DNA from: Pseudomonadota bacterium
Lineage (GTDB): Bacteria; Pseudomonadota; Gammaproteobacteria; Steroidobacterales; Steroidobacteraceae
Direction: 5' to 3'
Assembly: GCA_021792815.1 (NCBI GenBank)
Contig: JAJYTX010000077.1
Coordinates: 1-9,527, forward strand
Length of the DNA stretch: 9,527 bases
Part shown: positions 1-7,783 of the stretch, one piece after another
Layout: each line of letters begins with the position of its first letter
Numbering within the stretch: the stretch's first letter is position 1
Translations under genes and position numbers: made by a program
Notes under the pieces: generated by a model
What the model was told of the DNA's origin: nothing
The model's input: the letters and a program-made list of their open reading frames with translations, nothing else
Database searches by the model: none

Positions 1-734
1 TGCGCAGATCCTGGCCGCTGCTGCTGCTGGCGCTCGCGCCGGTGATCGCGTGCGCCGCGCCGGGCATTGCCGCCTTCAGCGTGCAGACGCACGGCGGCAC
101 GCAGACCTACACCCTGACGCTGCAGGTGCTGGCGCTGATGACGGCGCTCAGCCTGCTGCCGGCGATCCTGCTGATGATGACGGCGTTCACCCGCATCGTG
201 ATCGTGCTCGGGATCCTGCGCCAGGCGCTCGGCGCCGGCCAGACCCCGCCCAACCAGGTGCTGCTCGGGCTGGCGCTGTTTCTCACCTTCTTCGTCATGT
301 CGCCGGTCATCAGGCAGATCAATCAGGTCGCCTATCAGCCCTATGCCGCGGGCCGGATCGGCGCTGAGGCCGCGCTCGCGCGGGCCGAGGTGCCGTTGAA
401 GGAATTCATGCTGCACCAGACCCGCGAGAGCGACATTGCCGCCTTCGTGCACATCGCCGGGGGCAAGGGCTACGCGGCGCCGCTCGACGTGCCGCTGTCG
501 GTGCTGGTGCCGGCTTTCGTCACCAGCGAGCTCAAGACCGCCTTTCTGATCGGATTCCTGCTGTTCATTCCGTTCGTGATCATCGACCTGGTGGTGGCGA
601 GCGTGCTGATGTCCCTCGGCATGATGATGCTCTCCCCGACGCTGATCTCGCTGCCGTTCAAGCTGATGCTGTTCGTGCTGGTCGACGGCTGGGTGCTCGT
701 CATGGGCTCGCTGGCCTCGAGTTTCTACCACTGA
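1..734 (+). CDS. fliP: FliP, flagellar type III export gate protein (first base of start codon outside window)
   Basis: FliP is an inner-membrane protein that, with FliQ and FliR, forms the core of the flagellar export gate at the centre of the basal body MS ring. The frame is open from base 3. Bases 1-2 are TG, so an ATG or GTG start probably begins one base before the window, giving 244 residues, close to the 245 of Salmonella FliP. This start supplies a signal peptide, starting Arg-Arg-Ser-Trp-Pro followed by a Leu/Ala-rich core; FliP is known to be made with a cleaved signal peptide. The GTG at 42 would cut into it. Family hallmarks include [45 protein letters not shown] and [14 protein letters not shown]. 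Several hydrophobic segments fit the usual membrane topology. The gene ends in TGA 13 bases before fliQ. Identity is secure; only the exact start is inferred. Confidence 0.96.
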   Translation, partial: RRSWPLLLLALAPVIACAAPGIAAFSVQTHGGTQTYTLTLQVLALMTALSLLPAILLMMTAFTRIVIVLGILRQALGAGQTPPNQVLLGLALFLTFFVMSPVIRQINQVAYQPYAAGRIGAEAALARAEVPLKEFMLHQTRESDIAAFVHIAGGKGYAAPLDVPLSVLVPAFVTSELKTAFLIGFLLFIPFVIIDLVVASVLMSLGMMMLSPTLISLPFKLMLFVLVDGWVLVMGSLASSFYH

Positions 735-740
735 GCGAGG
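735..740 (+). promoter_or_regulatory. Ribosome binding site supporting the TTG start of fliQ
   Basis: GCGAGG lies seven bases before the TTG at 748. The next ATG in frame (763) would remove the MTPDTV N-terminus that matches the MTPESVM start of enterobacterial FliQ, so this site decides the start. Confidence 0.6.
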
Positions 741-747
741 CGGAACG

Positions 748-1017
748 TTGACTCCCGATACCGTCATGACCATCGGCCGCGGCGCCCTCGAGCTGGCGCT
801 CGCCCTCGCCGCGCCGCTGCTGCTCGCCGCGCTCGTCACCGGCGTGGTGGTCGGCGCCTTCCAGGCCGCCACCCAGATCAACGAGATGACGCTGTCGTTC
901 ATCCCGAAGCTGCTGGTGATGGTGCTGGTGCTGGTGATCGCAGGTCCGTGGATGCTGAAGACCCTGATCGGCTACACCCGCGAGCTCATCCTGAGCATTC
1001 CGGGGCTGATCAACTGA
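748..1017 (+). CDS. fliQ: FliQ, flagellar type III export gate protein
   Basis: FliQ is a small inner-membrane component of the FliP-FliQ-FliR export gate through which flagellar rod, hook and filament subunits pass. The 89-residue product has the normal family length (E. coli FliQ is 89). It has two hydrophobic helices, roughly residues 14-38 and 53-72, joined by the conserved loop QAATQINEMTLSFIPK. The IAGPWML segment follows. Translation appears to begin at a TTG codon, because the resulting MTPDTVMTIG N-terminus aligns with the family and a GAGG ribosome binding site lies at the right spacing. It sits 13 bases after fliP and 16 bases before fliR, within the same operon. Confidence 0.96.
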   Translation: MTPDTVMTIGRGALELALALAAPLLLAALVTGVVVGAFQAATQINEMTLSFIPKLLVMVLVLVIAGPWMLKTLIGYTRELILSIPGLIN

Positions 1018-1033
1018 GGCCCGCCGCGCCGCC

Positions 1034-1810
1034 ATGATCACCGTCACCGCCCAGCAACTCGACAGCGCCATCGGCGCGTTCTTCTGGCCGTTCGTACGCA
1101 TCGGCTCATGCTTCATGGTGGCCCCGGTGTTCGGCTCCGTGTCGGTGCCGATGCGGGTCCGCATCGTGCTCGCCGGGGCGATCGCGCTGCTCGTCGCGCC
1201 GCTCATCGCGCAGCCCGCTGCGCTCAGCCCGCTGTCTGCGGGCGGCGTGCTGGTCACGATCCAGCAGGCGATCATCGGCATCGCGCTCGGGTTCTGCCTG
1301 CAGATCCTGTTCACGGCGGTCTCCCTCGGCGGCCAGCTCCTCGCCAACAGCATGGGCCTGTCGATGGCCTTCAACCTCGATCCGCTCGAGGGCGAAGCCA
1401 CCCCGGCGCTCGGTCAGCTCTACACCGTGCTCGTGACGCTGATTTTCGTGCTGCTCAACGGCCATCTGACGCTGATCCGCATTCTGGTCGCGGGCTTTCG
1501 CAGCCTGCCCGTCGGCGCGGTCGGACTCGGCGCGCGGGGCCTGTGGACGGTGGTGCACTGGGGCTCGGAGCTGTTCTCCGGAGCGCTCGCCGTGGCCCTG
1601 CCCGGGGTCACCGCGCTGCTCGTCGCCAATCTCGCCTTCGGCGTGGTGAGCCGCGCCGCTCCGACGATGAACCTGTTCGCGGTGGGCCTGCCGGTCTCGC
1701 TGGTGCTGGGGCTGCTCGCCGTCATCGCCGGCCTGCCGGTGCTCGAGACGGGTTTCACCCGTCTGCTCGCCGAGACCCTGCTGCTGCTGCGCCACCTGAG
1801 CGGAGTCTGA
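1034..1810 (+). CDS. fliR: FliR, flagellar type III export gate protein
   Basis: FliR is the single-copy inner-membrane subunit that completes the FliP5-FliQ4-FliR1 export gate. The product is 258 residues, near the usual ~260. About six hydrophobic segments are visible (approximately residues 13-33, 42-60, 72-97, 128-152, 178-200 and 212-238). The family-typical stretch GGQLLANSMGLSMAFNLDP lies at residues 99-117, and RAAPTMNLFAVGLPVSL lies near the C-terminus, both characteristic of FliR. The ATG at 1034 gives a normal N-terminus. The nearest Shine-Dalgarno-like GAGG is about 14 bases away, so initiation may depend on coupling to fliQ. The stop lies four bases before flhB. Confidence 0.96.
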   Translation: MITVTAQQLDSAIGAFFWPFVRIGSCFMVAPVFGSVSVPMRVRIVLAGAIALLVAPLIAQPAALSPLSAGGVLVTIQQAIIGIALGFCLQILFTAVSLGGQLLANSMGLSMAFNLDPLEGEATPALGQLYTVLVTLIFVLLNGHLTLIRILVAGFRSLPVGAVGLGARGLWTVVHWGSELFSGALAVALPGVTALLVANLAFGVVSRAAPTMNLFAVGLPVSLVLGLLAVIAGLPVLETGFTRLLAETLLLLRHLSGV

Positions 1811-1814
1811 GCGC

Positions 1815-2939
1815 ATGGCCGAGAACGACCAGGAACGCACCGAACAACCGACAGCCCGGCGCCTGGAAGAGGCGCGCAAGGAAGGCCAGGTTCCCCGCTC
1901 CATGGAACTCAACACCGCCGCCGTGCTGCTGATCGGCGGCGGGGCGCTGCGCATGTTCGGCGGCGGCATCGGCCTGGCGCTCGCCGGGGTGATGCGCTCG
2001 GCGCTCGATCTGAGCGTCGACCAGGCGCTCGACCCGCGGCTCGCGCTGCCCGCGGCGGGCGCCGCGGTGCTGCAGGCGCTCATCGCCTGCGCGCCGGTAT
2101 TCGCTCTGACGGTGGTCGCGGCGCTTGCCGCGCCGATGGCGCTCGGCGGCTGGAACCTCAGCTTCGAAGCGCTCGCGCCGGACTTCACCCGGCTCGATCC
2201 GGTCGCGGGATTCGGCCGCCTGTTCTCGGCGCGCGCCGCCGTCGAGCTCGGCAAAGCCTTCGCAAAGTTCCTGGTGGTCGGCACCGCGGCCTTCCTGGTG
2301 CTGCGCGATGAGGCGCCGCGGTTCATCGCCCTCGGCAGCGAGCCGCTCGCGAGCGCCATGGCCGGGGCGCTCGCCCTCGCCTCCGACGCGCTGCTCATCA
2401 TGTCCGGCACGCTGGGGCTGATCGCCGCGGTGGATGTGCCGTGGCAGCTGTATCAGCACCACCAGCAGCTGCGCATGAGCCGCGAGGAAATCCGCGAGGA
2501 AATGAAGGAAAGCGAAGGCTCTCCGGAGAACAGGATGCGCGTGCGCCGCGTCCAGCGGGAGCTGCTGAAGCGGCGCATGATGCACGAGGTGCCCAAGGCG
2601 GATGTCGTCGTGACCAACCCGACGCACTTCGCGGTCGCGCTGCGCTACGAGGAGAGCCGCATGCGCGCCCCACGCGTCGTCGCCAAGGGCGCCGATCTGA
2701 TCGCGGCGCGGATCCGCGAGATCGCTGGCGAGCACGCGGTGCCGGTGTTCGAGGCTCCGCCGCTGGCGCGGGCGCTCTATCACAATGTCGAGATCGGCGC
2801 GGAGATCCCGGGAGCACTGTACGTCGCCGTCGCCCAGGTCCTGACCTACATCTATCGGCTGAAGGCGGCCCGGGTATCCGGCGAGCATCCGCCCGAGCCG
2901 CCCGTGATCGACCCGTCGATCGAGACCACCCGGCACTGA
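1815..2939 (+). CDS. flhB: FlhB, export gate protein and substrate-specificity switch
   Basis: FlhB sits in the inner membrane beside FliPQR and switches export from rod/hook to filament substrates when its cytosolic domain cleaves itself. The 374-residue product has the charged N-terminus (ENDQERTEQPTARRLEEARK, about residues 3-22), then hydrophobic segments up to about residue 210. A charged linker follows (MSREEIREEMKESEGSPE) leading to the C-terminal domain. The autocleavage motif NPTH lies at residues 268-271, with cleavage expected between N268 and P269 (N269/P270 in Salmonella). The downstream PLARALYHNVEIGAEIP is also typical of the family. A GGAG at 1802-1805 precedes the ATG by nine bases. 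The ends are tight against fliR (4 bases) and flhA (3 bases). The motif appears intact, so a working switch is inferred. Confidence 0.97.
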   Translation: MAENDQERTEQPTARRLEEARKEGQVPRSMELNTAAVLLIGGGALRMFGGGIGLALAGVMRSALDLSVDQALDPRLALPAAGAAVLQALIACAPVFALTVVAALAAPMALGGWNLSFEALAPDFTRLDPVAGFGRLFSARAAVELGKAFAKFLVVGTAAFLVLRDEAPRFIALGSEPLASAMAGALALASDALLIMSGTLGLIAAVDVPWQLYQHHQQLRMSREEIREEMKESEGSPENRMRVRRVQRELLKRRMMHEVPKADVVVTNPTHFAVALRYEESRMRAPRVVAKGADLIAARIREIAGEHAVPVFEAPPLARALYHNVEIGAEIPGALYVAVAQVLTYIYRLKAARVSGEHPPEPPVIDPSIETTRH

Positions 2940-2942
2940 TCC

Positions 2943-5042
2943 ATGGCCACAGCCAGCGCCCCATCTGCCCCATCCGCCTCGCTTCCGTCCCTGCGGGACC
3001 TGCTGCGCGTCGGCATCGGAGTACCGGCCGGCGTCCTCGGCGTGCTCGCGATGGTGATCCTGCCGTTGCCGCCGATGGCGCTCGACGTGCTGTTCACCTT
3101 CAACATCGCCCTGTCGATCATCATCGTGATGAGCGTGTTCTACGTCGCGCGGCCGATCGAGTTCGGCGTGTTCCCGACCGCGCTGCTGCTGGCGACACTG
3201 TTGCGGCTGGCGCTCAACGTGGCCTCGGCGCGCGTGGTGCTGCTGCACGGCTACAGCGGCGCCGGCGCGGCCGGCCGCGTCATCGAGTCCTTCGGACAGT
3301 TCGTGGTCGGCGGCAACTTCGCCGTCGGGGTGGTGGTGTTCATCATTCTCACCATCATCAACTTCGTGGTGATCACCAAGGGTGCCGGGCGCGTCTCCGA
3401 AGTCAGCGCCCGCTTCACCCTGGATGCCATGCCCGGCAAGCAGATGGCGATCGATGCCGATCTCGGCGCGGGGCTGATCACCCAGGACGAGGCGCGCACG
3501 CGCCGGGCGGAAGTGCGCGCCGAAGCGGATTTCTACGGCGCGATGGACGGCGCCAGCAAGTTCGTCCGCGGGGACGCGATCGCCGGCATCCTGATCCTGC
3601 TCATCAACATCATCGGCGGCCTCGCGATCGGCACCCTCGGCCACGGGATGGCGCTGAGCGCCGCGCTGCACACCTACACGCTGCTCACCATCGGCGACGG
3701 CCTGGTGGCGCAGATCCCGGCGCTGCTGCTGTCGACCGCGGTGGCGATCATCGTCACGCGCATGTCACGGCCGCAGGACATGGGCGGGGAACTCAGTCAG
3801 CAGCTGTTCGGCAATCCGCGCACGATCGGTGTCGCCGGCGGACTGCTCGGGGTCATGGGGCTGATCCCGGGCATGCCCAATGTGCCGTTCCTGCTGATCG
3901 CGGCGCTGTGCGGCCTCACCGCCTACCTCGTGCACAAGCGCCGCGCGGCGCTCAAGGCGGCGCCGCCGCCGGCGAAACCCGCGCCGATCGCGCCGGAAGC
4001 CCGCGAGCTGACCTGGGAGGACGTCCGCCCGGTCGACCCCGTGGGACTGGAGGTCGGCTACCGGCTGGTGCCGCTGGTCGACAGCCAGGGACAGGGCGCG
4101 GACCTGCTCGGGCGGGTGCGCGGGGTGCGCCGCAAGCTCTCGCAGGAGCTCGGTTTCCTGCTGCCCGCCGTCCACATCCGCGACAACCTCGATCTGGGCC
4201 CGAACGTGTATCGCATCAATCTCAACGGCGTGCCGATCGGCGAGAGCAGCGTCTACCCGGACCGGGAGCTGGCGATCAACGCCGGGCGCGTCTTCGGACC
4301 CGTCCAGGGCATCGCCGCGCGCGATCCGGCCTTCGGCATGGAGGCGGTGTGGATCGAGCCGGCGAGCCGCGACCACGCGCAGGCGCTCGGCTACACCGTC
4401 GTCGACCCGAGCACCGTGATCGCCACCCACCTGTCGTTCCTGCTGCAGTCGCACGCCAGCGAGATCCTCGGCCACGAAGAGGTGCAGCAACTGCTCAACA
4501 CGCTGGCGAAAAGCGCGCCGAAGCTGGTCGAGGACCTGGTCCCGAAGACCCTGCCGCTGTCGGTGCTGGTCCGGGTGCTGCAGGGTCTGCTCGCCGAGCG
4601 CATCCCGATCCGCAGCATGCGCACCATCATCGAGACGCTCGCCGAGCATGCTCCCCGCTCGCAGGATCCGGCGGCGCTGCTCGCGCAGGTGCGCATCGCG
4701 CTCGGCCGACAGATCACCCAGGACATCGCCGGGGTCTCGGGCGAGCTGCCCGTGATCACCTTCGAGCCGGACCTGGAGCGGCTGCTGCAGGGCTCGCTCA
4801 GCGCCGGCGCCGGCGGCGCCGGTCTCGAGCCGGGCCTCGCCGAGCGCCTGCAGCAGCGGGTCGCCGACGCCGCGCAGCGCCAGGAGGCCACGGGCGGCCA
4901 GGCGGTGCTGCTGCTGCCGCCGCCGCTGCGCGCCTCGATGGCGAAATTCCTGCGCGCCGGCCTGCCCCAGCTGCACGTGCTCGCCTGGAACGAGATACCC
5001 GACAACCGCAAGGTCCGCGTCATCACCGCGGTCGGCAGGTAA
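2943..5042 (+). CDS. flhA: FlhA, flagellar export gate and chaperone-docking protein
   Basis: FlhA forms the nonameric ring of the flagellar export gate. Its membrane half takes part in proton-driven export and its cytosolic half docks chaperone-substrate complexes. The product is 699 residues, normal for the FHIPEP family. The N-terminal half is hydrophobic and carries the conserved LLRLALNVASARVVL, then the cytosolic loop beginning DAMPGKQMAIDADLGAGL at residue 161. The motif FVRGDAIAG places Asp211 at the position of Salmonella Asp208, which is essential for export. A Lys/Ala/Pro-rich linker near residues 330-355 leads to the C-terminal domain, which ends in the expected SMAKFLRAGLPQLHVLAWNEIP-type fold and DNRKVRVI tail. 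No good ribosome binding site is seen; translation is probably coupled to flhB three bases upstream. Confidence 0.97.
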   Translation: MATASAPSAPSASLPSLRDLLRVGIGVPAGVLGVLAMVILPLPPMALDVLFTFNIALSIIIVMSVFYVARPIEFGVFPTALLLATLLRLALNVASARVVLLHGYSGAGAAGRVIESFGQFVVGGNFAVGVVVFIILTIINFVVITKGAGRVSEVSARFTLDAMPGKQMAIDADLGAGLITQDEARTRRAEVRAEADFYGAMDGASKFVRGDAIAGILILLINIIGGLAIGTLGHGMALSAALHTYTLLTIGDGLVAQIPALLLSTAVAIIVTRMSRPQDMGGELSQQLFGNPRTIGVAGGLLGVMGLIPGMPNVPFLLIAALCGLTAYLVHKRRAALKAAPPPAKPAPIAPEARELTWEDVRPVDPVGLEVGYRLVPLVDSQGQGADLLGRVRGVRRKLSQELGFLLPAVHIRDNLDLGPNVYRINLNGVPIGESSVYPDRELAINAGRVFGPVQGIAARDPAFGMEAVWIEPASRDHAQALGYTVVDPSTVIATHLSFLLQSHASEILGHEEVQQLLNTLAKSAPKLVEDLVPKTLPLSVLVRVLQGLLAERIPIRSMRTIIETLAEHAPRSQDPAALLAQVRIALGRQITQDIAGVSGELPVITFEPDLERLLQGSLSAGAGGAGLEPGLAERLQQRVADAAQRQEATGGQAVLLLPPPLRASMAKFLRAGLPQLHVLAWNEIPDNRKVRVITAVGR
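4804..4822. repeat. 19-base perfect inverted repeat within flhA
   Basis: CCGGCGCCG, one central G, then CGGCGCCGG. It encodes a short Gly/Ala-rich loop in the FlhA C-terminal domain just before LEPGLAERLQQ. With a one-base centre it would form a cruciform or a strong RNA stem only with several unpaired central bases. It most likely reflects GC-rich codon use in a flexible loop. Confidence 0.5.
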
Positions 5043-5045
5043 TCC

Positions 5046-6173
5046 ATGAAAATCATACGCCACACGGCCCCGGACATCCGTCAAGCGCTGCGCGCGGTCC
5101 GTGAGCAACTCGGCGAAGAGGCGGTGATCCTCTCCTCGCGGCGCAGCGCGCAGGGCGTCGAGATCACCGCCGCGGTGGACTTCGATGCCGGCCGGCTCGA
5201 AGCGGCCGCCGTCCCCGCCGCGCCGCCGCCCGCCGCCGAGGCCGCCGCGCAGGACATGGGCAGCGAGCTGAAGAGCCTGCGGCGGATTCTCGAGACGCAA
5301 CTCGCGCAGCTCGCCTGGAACGAGCGTGCCCGGCGCCACCCGGTGCATGCCGAACTGCTGCGCGAACTGACCGAGATCGGCATCGGTCAGGATCTCGCCG
5401 ACCACCTGATCGGCCAGCTGCCCGCGGAAGTGGATCTGGCGCGCGGCCGGCGCCTCGCCCTCGGCGGGCTGTCGCAATACCTGCTCGTCACCGGCGACCG
5501 CTGGCTCGAGGACGGCGGGCGCATCGCCTTCGTAGGCGCCACCGGCGTCGGCAAGACCACCATGCTCGCCAAGCTCGCGGTGCGCTGGATCCTGCGCCAC
5601 GGGCCGAAGGAGCTGGCCCTGGTCGCTTCCGACACCGTGCGCATCGGCGCACAGGACCAGATGCTCGCACTCGGACAGCTGCTCGGCGTCCCGGTGCACG
5701 TGCCCGAGCGCTTCGAAGCGCTGCCGGAGCTGCTGGCGCGGCTCGGCGGCCATCGCCTGGTCCTCATCGACACGCCGGGCACGAGCGTGCGCGACGCGCA
5801 GCTGACCGCGCGGCTTGCGGTGCTCGCCGAGTGCGCGGCACGGATCGAATCGGCGCTGGTGCTCGCCGCCAGCACCCAGGCCGGTGCGCTCGAGGAGACC
5901 GTCAAGCGCTTCTCGCCACTCAAACCCGCCTCCTGCCTGCTCACCAAGCTCGACGAGGCCGCCAGCCTCGGCGGCGCGATCTCCGCGCTCATCCGCGCCC
6001 GCCTGCCGGTGTCCTACGTGAGCGAGGGTCAGCGGGTCCCGGAGGACCTGTGCCCGGCCCGCGCCCTGGAACTCATCACCCACGCGGTGCGCCTCGCCCA
6101 GTCGAGCGGCGCGGCCGCCGACGAAGATCTCCTGCGACGACGTTTCGGAAGGCTCTCCCATGCCAACACCTGA
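5046..6173 (+). CDS. flhF: FlhF, SRP-type GTPase controlling flagellar placement
   Basis: FlhF is the third member of the SRP GTPase family (with Ffh and FtsY). In polar flagellates it marks the cell pole and recruits early basal body proteins. The 375-residue product begins MKIIRHTAPDIRQALRAVRE, a typical N-terminal B domain, followed by an Ala/Pro-rich spacer (about residues 53-70) and an N domain. The G domain shows the P-loop GATGVGKTT at residues 164-172 and DTVRIGAQDQ at 196-205. It also has DTPG at 242-245 and TKLDEAASLG from residue 300. The family usually has DTAG at the third site, so the Pro is a mild variation. A CAGG stands six bases before the ATG. The gene begins three bases after flhA and overlaps flhG by 14 bases, fitting the functional FlhF-FlhG pair. 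Confidence 0.95.
   Translation: MKIIRHTAPDIRQALRAVREQLGEEAVILSSRRSAQGVEITAAVDFDAGRLEAAAVPAAPPPAAEAAAQDMGSELKSLRRILETQLAQLAWNERARRHPVHAELLRELTEIGIGQDLADHLIGQLPAEVDLARGRRLALGGLSQYLLVTGDRWLEDGGRIAFVGATGVGKTTMLAKLAVRWILRHGPKELALVASDTVRIGAQDQMLALGQLLGVPVHVPERFEALPELLARLGGHRLVLIDTPGTSVRDAQLTARLAVLAECAARIESALVLAASTQAGALEETVKRFSPLKPASCLLTKLDEAASLGGAISALIRARLPVSYVSEGQRVPEDLCPARALELITHAVRLAQSSGAAADEDLLRRRFGRLSHANT
6147..6152 (+). promoter_or_regulatory. Ribosome binding site of flhG inside the end of flhF
   Basis: GGAAGG lies seven bases before the flhG ATG at 6160, within the last codons of flhF. It is one of the better Shine-Dalgarno matches in the window and supports this start over any internal one. 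Confidence 0.6.
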
Positions 6174-7038
6174 TCTCAGCCTGATCAACAATGCCAAACT
6201 CGAATCCCTGGCGCAGCCGGTGCAGGTGATCGCCGTCACCGGCGGCAAGGGCGGGGTCGGCAAGACGAGCGTCTCGGTCAACCTCGCCACGGCGCTCGCG
6301 GCGCGCCGGCGGGTCGTGCTGCTCGACGGAGACCTGGGACTCGCCAACGCCGACGTGTTTCTCGGCCTCTCGCCCCGCTATACGCTGGCGCACGTCATCT
6401 CGGGCGAGCGCACCATCGACGAGGTGCTGATCCGCGCGCCGCAGGGATTTCACGTGGTGCCCGCCGCCTCCGGCGCCGCCGACCTCGCCAGCATGGGCGC
6501 CGCGGAACACCTCGGGCTGGTGCGCGCCTTCAGCTCCCTCGCCGCGCAGCTCGAGGTGCTCATCGTGGACACCGCGGCCGGCATCGCCCAGGGCGTGCAG
6601 CAATTCTCCCAGGCCGCCCAGCACGTGCTGGTCGTGATCTGCGACGAGCCGGCCTCGCTCACCGACGGCTACGCGCTGATCAAGGTCCTCAGCCGCCAGC
6701 ACGATGTCAAGCGATTCCGGGTGCTCGCCAACCGCGCGCGCCGACCCGGCGCGGGGCGCGAGCTGTTTCAGCGCTTCGAGCGGGTCACGACCCGCTTCCT
6801 CGACGTGGTGCTGGAATTCGCCGGCGAGATTCCCGAGGACGAGTGCCTGCAGCGCTCGGTGCGCGAGCAGCGCCCGGTATGTGACCTGTATCCCGGAAGT
6901 CCCTCGGCCCAGGCGTTCAAGAAACTGGCGCAGGCTGCCGATACATGGCCAGTACCGCCCGGTCCGCGCGGCAACATCGAGTTCTTCGTGGAGCGGCTGG
7001 TGCGCCGCAGCCCCGCACGGCTGGCGGTGGTGCCATGA
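6160..7038 (+). CDS. flhG: FlhG (FleN), MinD-like ATPase limiting flagellar number
   Basis: FlhG/FleN is a ParA/MinD-type ATPase that restrains flagellar number. In Pseudomonas it does so by opposing the master regulator FleQ; it also stimulates FlhF GTP hydrolysis. The 292-residue product has the deviant Walker A KGGVGKT at residues 30-36, LLDGDLGLANADV with Asp56 and Asp58, and Walker B IVDTAAG around Asp137. The C-terminal end NIEFFVERLVRR resembles the membrane-targeting helix of the family. Similarity to P. aeruginosa FleN is recognisable throughout, e.g. VQVIAVTGGKGGVGKT, CDEPASLTDGYALIK and PRGNIEFFVERLV. The N-terminal extension (residues 1-19) lacks the DQAxxLR motif seen in some FlhG proteins. 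It overlaps flhF by 14 bases and fliA by 4 (ATGA), so all three are probably translated in concert. Confidence 0.95.
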   Translation: MPTPDLSLINNAKLESLAQPVQVIAVTGGKGGVGKTSVSVNLATALAARRRVVLLDGDLGLANADVFLGLSPRYTLAHVISGERTIDEVLIRAPQGFHVVPAASGAADLASMGAAEHLGLVRAFSSLAAQLEVLIVDTAAGIAQGVQQFSQAAQHVLVVICDEPASLTDGYALIKVLSRQHDVKRFRVLANRARRPGAGRELFQRFERVTTRFLDVVLEFAGEIPEDECLQRSVREQRPVCDLYPGSPSAQAFKKLAQAADTWPVPPGPRGNIEFFVERLVRRSPARLAVVP

Positions 7039-7772
7039 GCGCCGCGGGTGCCTATGACGTGCCGCGCGCATCGGGGGAGATGCGCAATGCGGTCGAGCTG
7101 GTCACGCGCCATGCGGAGCTGGTCAAGCGCATCGCCTATCACCTGGCGGGCCGCCTGCCGCCGTCGGTGGAGATCGATGACCTGATGCAGGCCGGGATGC
7201 TGGGGCTGCTGGAGGCGGCCTCGAACTACGCGGCGGACCGCGGCGCGAGTTTCGAGACCTACGCCGGCATCCGCATCCGCGGGGCGATGATCGACGCGCT
7301 GCGCAAGCTCGACTGGGCGCCGCGCTCGGTGCACCGCAAGGCGCGCGCGGTGGCCGCAGTGGTCCAGCAGATCGAGCGGCGCACGGGACGGGATGCGCGC
7401 GATACGGAGATCGCGCAGGGACTCGGTGTGCCGATCGAGGAGTATCACGGCATCGTGCAGGACGCGGCGAGCTGCCGCCTGGCGGCGCTCGACGATGCGG
7501 CGGTGAGCGTGGACGGGCAAGCCGATCCATTCCTCGAGACCGCCGACGAGGCGTTCCGGTCGGCTCTGGCGCGGGCCATCGACGGGCTGCCGGAGCGGGA
7601 GAAACTGGTGATGTCGCTGTATTACAGCGAGGGTTTGAATCTGAAGGAGATCGGTGCCGTGCTGAAGGTCACCGAATCGCGCGCCTGCCAGCTGCATGGG
7701 CAGGCGCTGGTGCGGCTCAAGGCGCGGCTGGCGGAGTGGCGCGACGAGCCACGCGGGCCGGGCACAACCTAG
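7035..7772 (+). CDS. fliA: FliA, flagellar sigma-28 factor
   Basis: FliA directs RNA polymerase to late flagellar and chemotaxis promoters and is held inactive by FlgM until the hook is complete. From the ATG at 7035, which overlaps the flhG stop as ATGA, the product is 245 residues, the normal size. Region 2 includes [26 protein letters not shown] (DDLMQAG at residues 48-54), then [21 protein letters not shown] and the [13 protein letters not shown] segment typical of sigma-28. Region 3 covers the middle. Region 4 begins near residue 185 with [22 protein letters not shown] and contains the helix-turn-helix ending in [16 protein letters not shown]. The same frame is open further upstream to 6945, but that would overlap flhG by about 90 bases and lengthen the protein beyond the family, so it was not used. 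No FliA-dependent promoter was recognised in this window. Confidence 0.96.
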   Translation: MSAAGAYDVPRASGEMRNAVELVTRHAELVKRIAYHLAGRLPPSVEIDDLMQAGMLGLLEAASNYAADRGASFETYAGIRIRGAMIDALRKLDWAPRSVHRKARAVAAVVQQIERRTGRDARDTEIAQGLGVPIEEYHGIVQDAASCRLAALDDAAVSVDGQADPFLETADEAFRSALARAIDGLPEREKLVMSLYYSEGLNLKEIGAVLKVTESRACQLHGQALVRLKARLAEWRDEPRGPGTT

Positions 7773-7781
7773 CGAGGCAGG
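7773..7781 (+). promoter_or_regulatory. Purine-rich ribosome binding region of cheY
   Basis: GCGAGGCAG between the fliA stop and the GTG at 7784 provides GAGG and AGGCAGG possibilities. It supports a GTG start giving a CheY of normal length. Confidence 0.5.
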
Positions 7782-7783
7782 CA

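Noticed and set aside
42..734. GTG at 42 as fliP start
   Set aside because: The frame is open to the window edge and an upstream start gives the expected signal peptide and family length.
1755..3671. Reverse-strand open frame of 638 codons opposite flhB and flhA
   Set aside because: Translation is rich in Arg, His, Gln, Asp and Glu with no recognisable domain. It is the kind of long antisense frame expected opposite GC-rich genes with strong codon bias, and the opposite strand carries clear conserved genes.
2441..5104. Forward open frame of 887 codons in a second frame through flhB and flhA
   Set aside because: Arg/Ala/Gly/Pro-rich translation without motifs; it is an out-of-frame shadow of flhB-flhA.
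5631..5660. DTVRIGAQ in FlhF instead of the common DTYRIGAQ as a sign of a defective GTPase
   Set aside because: This position varies among FlhF proteins, and the P-loop and TKLDE motifs are intact.
3765..6347. Reverse-strand open frame of 860 codons opposite flhA, flhF and flhG
   Set aside because: Same low-complexity composition and no family motif; fully covered by well-recognised genes on the plus strand.
6945..7034. Upstream extension of fliA to an ATG at 6945
   Set aside because: Would overlap flhG by about 90 bases and add 30 Arg/Ala-rich residues not found in FliA; the ATGA overlap at 7035 gives the normal length.
7736..7783. Upstream extension of cheY to 7736
   Set aside because: Would overlap fliA and add residues unlike any CheY; the GTG at 7784 with a GAGG site fits the family N-terminus.
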